Assembly (NCBI GenBank): GCA_030158535.1
Contig: JAOASV010000203.1
Location: 1 to 42,306, forward strand
Direction of reading: 5' to 3'
From: Sediminibacterium sp.
Lineage (GTDB): Bacteria; Bacteroidota; Bacteroidia; Chitinophagales; Chitinophagaceae
Length of the DNA: 42,306 bases
The notes under the pieces were generated by a model. The model worked only from the letters and a program-made list of their open reading frames with translations. It had not been told where the DNA came from and did not search any database. Both the position numbers and the translations under genes were made by a program. Below, one piece after another: positions 19,578 through 28,733 of the stretch (positions within the stretch are counted from its first letter, which is position 1; every line of letters begins with the position of its first letter).

Positions 19578-21130
19578 TTTTTTGTATAATTAATGAGCAA
19601 ATGATTGGGATTGTATTCGTGTAAGCTAAACGAAACAGAAATATTTTTTAAATGAACGTGACATAAAAAGTCATTTATTTCATCAATTACATCTTTGTCA
19701 ATAAAGTCTGCTTTTTTAATATCAATTAACACATAAGAGTTGTCGGGTAGCGACTCTAGTTTTTGCTTAATGATGGCTTTGTTTAAAAACGTAATATCTT
19801 TTCTAAATCTGATTAGGTATTGGTTGTTGTCTTGTATCATTAATATGGCAGATTTAAAATTCCCACGAATAATAAAAATGACACTTACAATAATTCCAAC
19901 TGCAATGCCAAACAATAAATTACTAAATAAGATAGCTATGATGGTAACAAAAAAAGGAATAAACTGATTGAAACCTTTTTTATACATCTCTTTAAATAAA
20001 TTAATTCTTGCTATTTTGTAACCCGTAATAATAAGTATAGCTGCGATAGCACTTAATGGTATTTTGTTAAGTACAAATGGAATGAATGCTGCACAAACAA
20101 ATATTAGCACACCATGAAATATAGCCGACTGTTTTGTTTTGCCGCCTGCACTAACATTAGCAGAGCTTCTTACAATTACCGATGTGATAGGAAGTCCACC
20201 AATTAGGCCTGATAAAATATTACCTATTCCTTGCGCCTTTAATTCTTGATTAGAGGGCGTTACTCTTTTTAATGGATCTAATTTATCAATAGCCTCAATC
20301 CCTAAAATTGTCTCTAGTGAAGCAATCACAGCTAGCATAAATCCAGCAAGCCAAACCTCACGGTTGCCAATTTCATGAAAGTTAGGAAATGTAAAAAATG
20401 ATAAAAATTCTTGCATATTATTTGCAACAGGTAACGATACCAAATGTTTTTGTTCAAGAGCTGTCAATTGAAATAGATCTGCACCATTGGTATTTAGAGC
20501 AATCGATACAAATACTACAACAAGTGGCCCTGGCACATATTGAATCCATTTGCTACGCTTGTAATGGAACTGTTCCCAAAGAATTAATAGAATCAGAGAC
20601 ACTATGCCAATGAGCACTGACATAGGAGTTAAAAATTTTACAGCCGTTAAAATGGTCGTAATGGTATTGTTGTGGTCATCTTGTAAAAAAGATTCGTCTC
20701 CTTCAAAATCTGCATCATAGCCAAGTAGATGCGGAATTTGTTTCATCATTAATATGATGCCTATAGCTGCTACCATTCCTTTAATCACTGCATTTGGAAT
20801 ATAATCTCCCACAATACCACCTTTTAAAAAGGCAAATAAAATCTGAAAGGCTCCGGCAATTAAAACAGCCAGTAAAAATGTTTCAAAGCTTCCTAATTTA
20901 ATAAGCATGGCAGACACCACAAAAGTTAAACTAGCTGCGGGTCCAGAAACACTTAATTGTGATCCACTTAATTGTCCTACTACAACACCTCCAATAATAC
21001 CTGCAATAATACCTGAAAAAATAGGTGTCCCAGATGCCAACGCAATGCCAACACATAGTGGTAGTGCTACAAGTAGAACTACAATGGATGCAGAAAGGTT
21101 ATCACCTAGGTGCGTATATAATTTTTTCAT
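19574..21130 (-). CDS. SulP family inorganic anion transporter with C-terminal STAS domain
   Basis: VALPLCVGIALASGTPIFSGIIAGIIGGVVVGQLSGSQLSVSGPAA; STAS-like YVLIDIKKADFIDKDVIDEINDF; 4-nt overlap with the carbonic anhydrase gene. Confidence 0.93.
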   Translation of the reverse strand: MKKLYTHLGDNLSASIVVLLVALPLCVGIALASGTPIFSGIIAGIIGGVVVGQLSGSQLSVSGPAASLTFVVSAMLIKLGSFETFLLAVLIAGAFQILFAFLKGGIVGDYIPNAVIKGMVAAIGIILMMKQIPHLLGYDADFEGDESFLQDDHNNTITTILTAVKFLTPMSVLIGIVSLILLILWEQFHYKRSKWIQYVPGPLVVVFVSIALNTNGADLFQLTALEQKHLVSLPVANNMQEFLSFFTFPNFHEIGNREVWLAGFMLAVIASLETILGIEAIDKLDPLKRVTPSNQELKAQGIGNILSGLIGGLPITSVIVRSSANVSAGGKTKQSAIFHGVLIFVCAAFIPFVLNKIPLSAIAAILIITGYKIARINLFKEMYKKGFNQFIPFFVTIIAILFSNLLFGIAVGIIVSVIFIIRGNFKSAILMIQDNNQYLIRFRKDITFLNKAIIKQKLESLPDNSYVLIDIKKADFIDKDVIDEINDFLCHVHLKNISVSFSLHEYNPNHLLINYTKK

Positions 21131-21189
21131 TTATTGTTTTTGATAAAACCCAAATTAATCTAGTTGAACTAGTAGATATGTTGATTTGC

Positions 21190-21495
21190 TTAAGCAAATA
21201 ATTTATTGGGAGGAGGAACGGGTACATCACTAATATGATGTATGGGTAAGCTGGTTTGAAATGCGGTGTAGGCAGTTGTTAAACTGTTGTGTAAATTAAC
21301 TTCGTAATGAACCTCACCGTCTTGATTATAAACGAATGAATCGTTGCATTTACTCAATTCTTTAATACTCGCACCTGAACAATTTATTTCTTCATTTAGC
21401 TGGTTGTCAAATAGGATTTCACCTATTTCACGAACGGGTAACACCTGTATCAGGAGCACCCCCAGCAAAATGATATTTATAAAAGTTCTTTTCAT
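21190..21495 (-). CDS. Small exported protein of unknown function heading the SulP/CA/ABC operon
   Basis: Start trimmed from ORF track 21516 to the internal Met giving signal MKRTFINIILLGVLLIQVLPV; two Cys (NCSGASIKELSKCNDS), Pro-rich tail SDVPVPPPNKLFA; preceded by a good promoter match. Confidence 0.65.
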   Translation of the reverse strand: MKRTFINIILLGVLLIQVLPVREIGEILFDNQLNEEINCSGASIKELSKCNDSFVYNQDGEVHYEVNLHNSLTTAYTAFQTSLPIHHISDVPVPPPNKLFA

Positions 21496-21504
21496 GATGA
21501 TGCA

Positions 21505-21532
21505 CAAATATAACACCCGGGTATTACAACAA
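21505..21532 (-). promoter_or_regulatory. Candidate Bacteroidota-type promoter of the minus-strand operon
   Basis: On the minus strand: TTG, N17, TATATTTG (exact TAnnTTTG), about 9 nt upstream of the 21495 start; spacer contains near-palindrome TAACACCCGGGTATTA. Confidence 0.6.
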
Positions 21533-21600
21533 TTAGAGTGTTAAATAGTTTAACATGTTTATAGGCTTTATTTGACAACGATATGACAATCAATATTTTA

Positions 21601-22356
21601 TTAAATGTTCAACCCACCGCAGGCGCTAATTACCTGACCCGTAACATATGAACTCATATCACTCGCTAAAAAAAGTGTGGTATTGGCAATTTCTTCAGCC
21701 TTTCCAAACCTGCCTAATGGTATTTTGCTTAAAAAGGCAGTAGCCGCTTCTCCTTCTTTTAAATAATGGGTCATATCGGTTTCAACAAAACCTGGGGCAA
21801 TGGCATTGCATCTAATATTTCTGCTACCAAGCTCAAGTGCCACAGATTTAGTAAATCCAATGATACCCGCTTTACTAGCCGCATAGCTGCTTTGACCTGC
21901 ATTGCCTCTAATACCAATGATTGAGCTCATATTAATAATGCTTCCAGACTTTGCTTTCATCATGGGTCTGATCACCTGCTTGGTCATGTTAAAAACACTC
22001 TTTAAGTTGGTGTCCATCACTTCATCCCACTGTTCTGCGTTCATACGAAGCAGTAAGTTATCTTTTGAAATACCTGCATTGTTTACGCAGATATCAACGG
22101 TTCCAAAACTTGCTACTACATCGTTTACAAAGGCTTCACACTCCTCAAAAACGCCCGCATTGCTTTGATATGCCTTGGCTTTAACGCCAAGTGCCTCAAT
22201 TTGGCTTACTAGCGCATTTGCTTTTTCGGCACTTCCGCTGCTTACATAGGTGAATGCGATATGGCTTCCTTGTTCTGCTAATTTTAATGCGATTGCTGCT
22301 CCAATTCCACGGGCTGCACCTGTTACGATAGAGACTTTCCCTGCTAGTAATTTCAT
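21601..22356 (-). CDS. fabG: 3-oxoacyl-ACP reductase (SDR)
   Basis: VSIVTGAARGIGAAIALKLAEQG, NNAGISKDNLLLRM, SSYAASKAGIIGFTKSVALELGSRNIRCNAIAPGFVETDMT. Confidence 0.92.
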   Translation of the reverse strand: MKLLAGKVSIVTGAARGIGAAIALKLAEQGSHIAFTYVSSGSAEKANALVSQIEALGVKAKAYQSNAGVFEECEAFVNDVVASFGTVDICVNNAGISKDNLLLRMNAEQWDEVMDTNLKSVFNMTKQVIRPMMKAKSGSIINMSSIIGIRGNAGQSSYAASKAGIIGFTKSVALELGSRNIRCNAIAPGFVETDMTHYLKEGEAATAFLSKIPLGRFGKAEEIANTTLFLASDMSSYVTGQVISACGGLNI

Positions 22357-22391
22357 ATCTAGTATTTGTAGATATGTAAAACGAATTTTAG

Positions 22392-23909
22392 CTATGCATA
22401 TTGTTGTAAAAGCAACAATAATTCATCGATGTATCTGCGGTCGTTACTGAGTCTTGGCACTTTATGCTGTCCCCCTAATTTTCCTTTGTTTTTAAGCCAG
22501 GTATGAAACAATCCAACCGGAAGAGCGGTAATTTTTGGAAGCCCAAGTGCGATGTCTTTGTAGCGCTTGGCTTCATAGTCGCTATTTAAGGATTTTAAGT
22601 GTTGGTCAAGCGCTAAAGTAAATGCAGCAAGGTTTTCCGGGGCATTTTCAAACTCAATAAGCCATTCGTGCGCCCCTTGGTTCTGGTCTCCAAAATAAAT
22701 GGGCGCCGCTGTATAATCTTTTACCACCAGTCCTGTGCTCGCGGCTGCTGCTGCAATGGCTTTGTCGGTATTATCCACCATCACTTCTTCACCAAAAGCA
22801 TTGATAAACTGTTTGAGCCTACCCGTCACCACAATCCTATATGGAGAAAGGCTCGTAAATTTAACCGTGTCACCCACTAAATAACGCCATAGGCCACCGT
22901 TGGTGCTAATCACTAGTGCATAATTTTTGTCAAGTTCTACTTTGTCAAGTCCAATCGTGCGGGGTTTTTCTTTACCGTATTCTTCGGTGGGCATGAACTC
23001 ATAAAAAATACCATGGTCTAAAAACAGAAGCATGCCTTCAGCGCTTGGGTCGTCTTGTGCTGCAAAAAATCCTTCGGATGCGTTGTACATTTCTAAGTAA
23101 GTACAACCGGGCCCAATTAATTTTTGAAACTGCTCTTTGTAAGGTGTAAATGAAACGCCACCATGAATGTATAATTCTAAACTTGGCCACACTTCTTTTA
23201 AAGTTTGCTTGCCTGTAATTTCTAAAATTCTTTTGATGAGTAAAAGTGTCCAAGTAGGAACGCCAGAAATAGAAGTTACATTTTCTAGAATGGTAGATTG
23301 TGCTAGTTGTTCAATTTTTGTTTCCCATTCATCCATCAGTGCAATGGATAATTCTGGTGTGCGAATCCAGTTTGCCCACATGGGTGTATTTTGAAGTAGT
23401 ACGGCGCTTAAATCGCCCACACTAATTTCATCGTTGATCTTACTTATTTGATGACTTCCACCAATCACAAGTCCTTTACCCGTTAGTAAATCACTATCAT
23501 TATTAAATTTATAATAGAGCGCTAGTACATCTTTTGCTGCTTGGTAATGACAATCCTCTAAACTTTCTTCGGTGATGGGAATGAATTTACTTTTGTCTGA
23601 AGTGGTGCCGCTACTTTTTGCAAACCATTGTACAGGTGTATTCCATAGCACTTGTTCTTCTCCCTCAAAAAGCCTGTCAATAAAGGGTTTCAGGTCTTCG
23701 TATTCACTTATAGGAACAGCTTCTTTAAACTTTCGAATATTAAATATTTCGTTGAAACCATATTTTCTACCAAAGGATGTGTACTGTCCATGTGTTACTA
23801 AATCTTGTAACACTTCTCTTTGAGTTGCAACAGGGTTTGCTACCCATCTTTCAATATGTGCAATTCTTAATAGAGCAAGTCGTGATATGGCAGGACTTAA
23901 AAGTTTCAT
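22392..23909 (-). CDS. GH3 auxin-responsive-promoter family (acyl-adenylating) protein
   Basis: VLQDLVTHGQYTSFGRKYGF, WFAKSSGTTSDKSKFIPITEESLE, YNASEGFFAAQDDPSAEGMLLFLDHGIFYEFMP, LWRYLVGDTVKFTSLSPYRIVVTGRLKQFINAFGEEV. Confidence 0.9.
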   Translation of the reverse strand: MKLLSPAISRLALLRIAHIERWVANPVATQREVLQDLVTHGQYTSFGRKYGFNEIFNIRKFKEAVPISEYEDLKPFIDRLFEGEEQVLWNTPVQWFAKSSGTTSDKSKFIPITEESLEDCHYQAAKDVLALYYKFNNDSDLLTGKGLVIGGSHQISKINDEISVGDLSAVLLQNTPMWANWIRTPELSIALMDEWETKIEQLAQSTILENVTSISGVPTWTLLLIKRILEITGKQTLKEVWPSLELYIHGGVSFTPYKEQFQKLIGPGCTYLEMYNASEGFFAAQDDPSAEGMLLFLDHGIFYEFMPTEEYGKEKPRTIGLDKVELDKNYALVISTNGGLWRYLVGDTVKFTSLSPYRIVVTGRLKQFINAFGEEVMVDNTDKAIAAAAASTGLVVKDYTAAPIYFGDQNQGAHEWLIEFENAPENLAAFTLALDQHLKSLNSDYEAKRYKDIALGLPKITALPVGLFHTWLKNKGKLGGQHKVPRLSNDRRYIDELLLLLQQYA

Positions 23910-23914
23910 GTGAA

Positions 23915-24685
23915 TTAAAGACTAGCTTCTTTTCCCATGTCAATAATCCAATCTTTTCTACGAAGTGTAAAATTGGTTCCTAAATACAAACGTCTAACGT
24001 CTTCATCGTCTGCTAATTCTTCGGCTGTTCCGTGCTTAAATATTTTTCCTTCAATTAAAAGGTAGGCTCTATCACAAATGGATAAGGTTTCATTTACATT
24101 ATGGTCTGTAATTAAAATCCCAATATTTTTTGTTTTCAATTTCGCCACTACGGTTTGAATATCCTCTACTGCTATTGGGTCAACGCCAGCAAATGGTTCA
24201 TCTAGTAAAATAAATTTTGGATCTACAGCAAGCGCTCTCGCGATTTCTGTTCTTCTTCTTTCACCACCGCTTAAACTATCGCCATTATTTTTTCGAACCA
24301 ATTGTAAATTAAATTCGTCGAGTAAAGATTCTAATTTTAATAAGCGCTCTTCTTTTGAAAGTGATGTCATTTCAAGTACCGCCAAAATATTATCTTCTAC
24401 ACTTAAACTTCTAAAAACGCTGGCCTCTTGCGGCAAATAGCCAATACCCATTTGGGCCCTTTTGTACATCGGTAGCTTTGTGATGTCTTCTTCATTTAAA
24501 TACACCGTTCCTTCGTCCGGTTTAATTAGACCCACTACCATGTAAAAAGTAGTTGTTTTACCAGCACCATTGGGCCCGAGTAAACCTACAATTTCACCTT
24601 GTTTAACCGTAACGCTTACATTGTTTACAACGGTTCTACCCTTGTAACTTTTTTGAAGCGCAGTTGTATGTATAATTCCGTTCAA
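23915..24685 (-). CDS. lptB: LPS export ABC transporter ATP-binding protein LptB
   Basis: [102 protein letters not shown]. Confidence 0.95.
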   Translation of the reverse strand: MNGIIHTTALQKSYKGRTVVNNVSVTVKQGEIVGLLGPNGAGKTTTFYMVVGLIKPDEGTVYLNEEDITKLPMYKRAQMGIGYLPQEASVFRSLSVEDNILAVLEMTSLSKEERLLKLESLLDEFNLQLVRKNNGDSLSGGERRRTEIARALAVDPKFILLDEPFAGVDPIAVEDIQTVVAKLKTKNIGILITDHNVNETLSICDRAYLLIEGKIFKHGTAEELADDEDVRRLYLGTNFTLRRKDWIIDMGKEASL

Positions 24686-24768
24686 AATAGTTGCTTTCTA
24701 CAAAAATAGGGCTTCTAACCCTCTTCTGTATCAGGTTGTGAGGCCCATAGTCCTTTTTATAAAGCCAT

Positions 24769-24801
24769 TTTGGCTGTATATTGCAACAATTTTAATATTT
24801 G
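24769..24801 (+). promoter_or_regulatory. Candidate promoter for metF
   Basis: TTTG (24769-24772), N20, TAATATTTG (24793-24801); start codon 24822. Confidence 0.5.
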
Positions 24802-24821
24802 CCCCCCACAAAGCAGCAATC

Positions 24822-25775
24822 ATGAAAGTAACGGATCATTTACAGCAGGCAAAAGACACCCTTATTTCTTTTGAAGTATTACCTCCGCTAAAAGGTAAGA
24901 CCATCAATACTTTATACGAGCATTTAGACCCTTTAATGGAGTTTAAACCTTCTTGGATTAATGTGACCTACCACCGTAGCGAAACCATGTTCAAGAAAAA
25001 AATTGATGGCACTTTTGAAAAAGTGGAAGTACGTAAGCGCCCGGGTACTGTGGGTATTTGTGCGGCTATTATGAACCACTATCAAGTGGACGCGATTCCA
25101 CACATTATTTGTGGTGGATTTACTAAAAGAGAAACCGAGGACGCTTTAATTGATTTAGACTTTTTAGGCATTGATAATGCACTTGTGTTAAGAGGGGATG
25201 CTGCAAAAAATGAATCTTCATTTGAGCCTGAAAAAGATGGTAATCATTTTGCTATCGATTTAATTAAGCAGGTAAACAATATGAACAATGGTGTTTATTT
25301 AGATGAGGATATTAAAAACGGCGGCCAAACAAAATTTTGTGTGGGTGTTGCAGGATATCCAGAAAAACATTTTGAAGCACCCAATTTAGAAATTGATTTA
25401 AAGCATTTAAAAAACAAAGTAGATGAAGGCGCAAGCTACATCATGACACAGATGTTTTTTGACAATCAAAAATTTTATGATTTCGTGAAAGCCTGTAGGG
25501 ATATGGGTATTAACGTTCCTATCATACCCGGACTTAAACCCATTACCAATAAAAAACAACTCTCTGTTTTACCCCGAATATTCCATGTAGACATTCCTAC
25601 CGATTTGTCTAATGCAATAAATAAATGTAAAACAGATGCGGATTGCGAACAAGTTGGAACCGAATGGTTGATACAGCAAAGTAGGGAGCTTAAAGCATTT
25701 GGCGTTCCTGTACTACATTATTACACTTTGGGAAAACCAAAAGTCATCTTTAACGCAGTTAAAGAATTGGTGTAA
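24822..25775 (+). CDS. metF: 5,10-methylenetetrahydrofolate reductase
   Basis: ISFEVLPPLKGKTINTLYEHLDPLMEFKPSWINVTYHR, DNALVLRGDAAKNE, ASYIMTQMFFDNQKFYDFV, IPIIPGLKPIT. ORF-track start 24738 trimmed to the internal ATG at 24822, which lies downstream of the promoter match. Confidence 0.93.
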   Translation: MKVTDHLQQAKDTLISFEVLPPLKGKTINTLYEHLDPLMEFKPSWINVTYHRSETMFKKKIDGTFEKVEVRKRPGTVGICAAIMNHYQVDAIPHIICGGFTKRETEDALIDLDFLGIDNALVLRGDAAKNESSFEPEKDGNHFAIDLIKQVNNMNNGVYLDEDIKNGGQTKFCVGVAGYPEKHFEAPNLEIDLKHLKNKVDEGASYIMTQMFFDNQKFYDFVKACRDMGINVPIIPGLKPITNKKQLSVLPRIFHVDIPTDLSNAINKCKTDADCEQVGTEWLIQQSRELKAFGVPVLHYYTLGKPKVIFNAVKELV

Positions 25776-27236
25776 TTATTTGGTAGGCGCTTTTTTACTT
25801 TTTACCTGAATAATATCGTCAAACTGTTCGATTGTTAATTGTTTGGCAATGATGCGTTTGTCTTTGTCTAACAAATAAACAGTAGGTGTTTTATAGATAT
25901 CGTAAAGCTGTCTATAATTGGCCCTACCTGCTTTTTCATCCGCCTCTTTTGCAGCTTTTGTTTGGTAGGCGTGAATCCAATTTTTCAAGTTTTTTTCTGT
26001 CACAAATTTTTTCCAGGCAGCTTGTTCGGCATCGTAAATATTTACACCTAGCATGGTCATACCAACAGCCTTCCATTTGGCTCTATAAAACGAATCCAGT
26101 CTTGGAAGTTCTTCTTTACAATGTCCACAATTAGGATCGTAAAATACCACCATGGTATAAGTAGAAGGGATATTATAGAGGGAAACGGGTTTACCAAGAG
26201 AATCCACCAAATCCAGTGCTGGCGCGGGTAAGCCAATTTGGTTGGCCATTAAACTATAAGCTCTTTCCGTGACTGTTTTTCTGGACGCAGGGTTTAAAAT
26301 AACCGTATCACCTTTGGCATAAAAATTTTCAAATAAATACACAAATACTTTGTCTTGCCCCATAAATTCGGGCGCCATATACTTATTGGTAAACTTGGTA
26401 AGTAGGTATGGATAAATTTCTTTTCCAGTTTTTGCCATGAGTAACATGTACTTTACTTCTTCAATAACAGAGTCTGGTTCGGCAGAAACATAGTACTTAA
26501 AATATTCGTCTAGTTTTGCTTCAAAAAACGGTGTTCTTAAAAGCCTGTCATCATTAAAAAGTACGTCATCCCAAAAATGATTTTTGACAAAACGGTACGG
26601 CGCCAAAGAATCTGGTTTTCCGTTAACTACAGGCACAGCAGGCGCTACAGGGCGTTTCATGGCACTAAATAGCATCGCCAATAATGATCCAGGATATTTT
26701 TTTACGATATCGTTTCTGTAGCCTTCTACGAGCTTATCTACCTTTCCATACTCGTCTGCTAAACGGGTAGAATCGGCTTTGGTTTTAGCCGCATTAAATT
26801 CGTTTCGGATGTTTTGAAGTTGTTGTCCTTTTTCAGACGAAAAGCTTATATAGGCTTTAAATAAATCGTTGTCTTGTGAACCAGTAATGGTTGCTTTTTC
26901 TTTAACAGTTGTATCACCTTCGATACTAAAATGTTGGTTATCGTCCATTAAAAATTCAAACTGCTTGGTAATTTGTGGCGTAACCACAAAATATACGCCA
27001 CTCGTTAATTTACTATCGCCTTTAAAAACGCCTTGACCACTCGCATCTAGCATGGTAGAGTCTACAAGCACCAGACTTTTACCATAATAACTCCCTATAT
27101 AGATTTTACAATTTGTTAGGGGCTTTAATTTGATATTTATACGCCTTCCAGCAGGTTTTGTTTGTGCACTAATAGCGCTATTCAAACATAACAATGTTAA
27201 AATGGTGATACAAGATTTTGCTAAAAAGTTCTTCAT
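25776..27236 (-). CDS. TlpA-like thiol:disulfide oxidoreductase with N-terminal DUF4369-like region
   Basis: Signal peptide; thioredoxin-fold TMVVFYDPNCGHCKEELPRLDSFY (CGHC), YDIYKTPTVYLLDKDKRIIAKQ. Confidence 0.85.
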   Translation of the reverse strand: MKNFLAKSCITILTLLCLNSAISAQTKPAGRRINIKLKPLTNCKIYIGSYYGKSLVLVDSTMLDASGQGVFKGDSKLTSGVYFVVTPQITKQFEFLMDDNQHFSIEGDTTVKEKATITGSQDNDLFKAYISFSSEKGQQLQNIRNEFNAAKTKADSTRLADEYGKVDKLVEGYRNDIVKKYPGSLLAMLFSAMKRPVAPAVPVVNGKPDSLAPYRFVKNHFWDDVLFNDDRLLRTPFFEAKLDEYFKYYVSAEPDSVIEEVKYMLLMAKTGKEIYPYLLTKFTNKYMAPEFMGQDKVFVYLFENFYAKGDTVILNPASRKTVTERAYSLMANQIGLPAPALDLVDSLGKPVSLYNIPSTYTMVVFYDPNCGHCKEELPRLDSFYRAKWKAVGMTMLGVNIYDAEQAAWKKFVTEKNLKNWIHAYQTKAAKEADEKAGRANYRQLYDIYKTPTVYLLDKDKRIIAKQLTIEQFDDIIQVKSKKAPTK

Positions 27237-27307
27237 AGAATTAAATTCTATGCAAATTTAGGTAATTAGATCATGCAGCCTCTCAAAGCATCTTATATTT
27301 GCATGCA

Positions 27308-28732
27308 GTGAGAAAACAAAAAAAACAGCCCATTTTAGAACAGGTATTGGTGCAAGACTATGCAGCCGAGGGCAAGGCATTAGCACGCGTAGACGGCAAA
27401 GTGGTATTTATTGAAGGGGCGGTACCAGGCGACGTTGTGGATGTACAACTCAAAAAAAATAAAGCCGATTGGGCAGAAGGCTTTGTGGTGTCCTTTAGAT
27501 CTTATTCTGAAGACCGGGTGCAACCCTTTTGTGCGCATTTTGGTATTTGTGGCGGTTGTCAGTGGCAAATGCTTCCTTATGCAAAACAGCTAGTGTATAA
27601 ACAACAACAAGTAACCGACAATTTAACCAGAATTGGACGCATACAGCTGCCGGAAATTCAGCCCATTATTGGCGCTGGTCAAACGGAGTTGTACCGCAAT
27701 AAAATGGAATACACGTTTGCTACAAAAAAATATATTCCTTCGGAACTATTTAGGGAAATGAAAGCAGCGGGCGCCGATTTTTCCAATCAACCCGGTGCTG
27801 CAGGTTTTCATGTGCGTGGATTTTTTGATAAAGTGGTAGAGATAGATACTTGTCATTTACAAGAAGAGCCTACCAACCTCATTCGTAAAATGGTGGCACA
27901 GTATGCACTCGATCATGACCTTCCCTACTACGATGTAAAACAGCATACAGGCTGGTTGCGAAATATGTTTGTGCGTAACACCACCACTGGTGAACTCATG
28001 ATTAATGTTGTGTTTGGTTACGAAGATGAGCCACACCGCCTTGCATTACTAGATCAACTCTTAGCAATATTTCCAGCGATCACAACATTATTATATACTA
28101 TCAATACAAAACGAAATGATAGTTTGTATGACTTAGATCCAATAACCTATTTTGGAAATGGTAGTATCACCGAAAAACTGGAAAAATTTTCGTTTAAAAT
28201 AAGTCCTAAATCATTTTTTCAAACCAATACCAAGCAGGCCGAAAAATTATATCAAGTAACGCGCGAATTTGCTGAACTAGATGGTTCGCAAGTGGTGTAT
28301 GATTTGTATTGTGGCACTGGAAGTATTGGTATTTTTTTAAGCGAAGGTGCTAAAAAAGTTGTGGGCGTGGAAGTAGTAGCGGACGCCATCGAAGATGCAA
28401 AAATAAATGCAGCACTCAACAATTTAAACCATACTGCATTTTTTGCTGGTGACGTTATTGACATTGTAGATGACGCTTTTTTTACCACGCATGGCAAGCC
28501 AGACGTGGTTATCACAGATCCACCAAGAGCAGGCATGCATGATAAGCTCGTAAAAAAATTATTGGAAATAGCGGCACCTACCATTGTATACGTGAGTTGT
28601 AACCCTGCTACACAGGCTAGAGATTTAGCCCTTCTTGATGAAAAATATGAGGTTACTAAAATACAACCTGTAGATATGTTTCCGCACACACTTCATATCG
28701 AAAATGTAGTGCAGTTAAAATTAAAAAAATAG
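27308..28732 (+). CDS. rlmD: 23S rRNA (uracil(1939)-C(5))-methyltransferase (RumA/TrmA family); probable GTG start (ORF track starts at TTG 27299)
   Basis: TRAM-like N-terminus, Fe-S motif CAHFGICGGCQW, VYDLYCGTGSIGIFLS, VITDPPRAGMH, YVSCNPATQARDL. Confidence 0.92.
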   Translation: MRKQKKQPILEQVLVQDYAAEGKALARVDGKVVFIEGAVPGDVVDVQLKKNKADWAEGFVVSFRSYSEDRVQPFCAHFGICGGCQWQMLPYAKQLVYKQQQVTDNLTRIGRIQLPEIQPIIGAGQTELYRNKMEYTFATKKYIPSELFREMKAAGADFSNQPGAAGFHVRGFFDKVVEIDTCHLQEEPTNLIRKMVAQYALDHDLPYYDVKQHTGWLRNMFVRNTTTGELMINVVFGYEDEPHRLALLDQLLAIFPAITTLLYTINTKRNDSLYDLDPITYFGNGSITEKLEKFSFKISPKSFFQTNTKQAEKLYQVTREFAELDGSQVVYDLYCGTGSIGIFLSEGAKKVVGVEVVADAIEDAKINAALNNLNHTAFFAGDVIDIVDDAFFTTHGKPDVVITDPPRAGMHDKLVKKLLEIAAPTIVYVSCNPATQARDLALLDEKYEVTKIQPVDMFPHTLHIENVVQLKLKK

Positions 28733-28733
28733 T

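Noticed and set aside
24738-24821. N-terminal 28-aa extension of metF
   Set aside because: Overlaps the promoter-like TTTG-N20-TAATATTTG; MetF homology starts near MKVTDHLQQAKDTLISFEVLPPLKGK.
28252-28689. Antisense ORF of 145 aa opposite rlmD
   Set aside because: Longest antisense ORF in the track, but rlmD is well supported on the plus strand and the translation shows no family signature.
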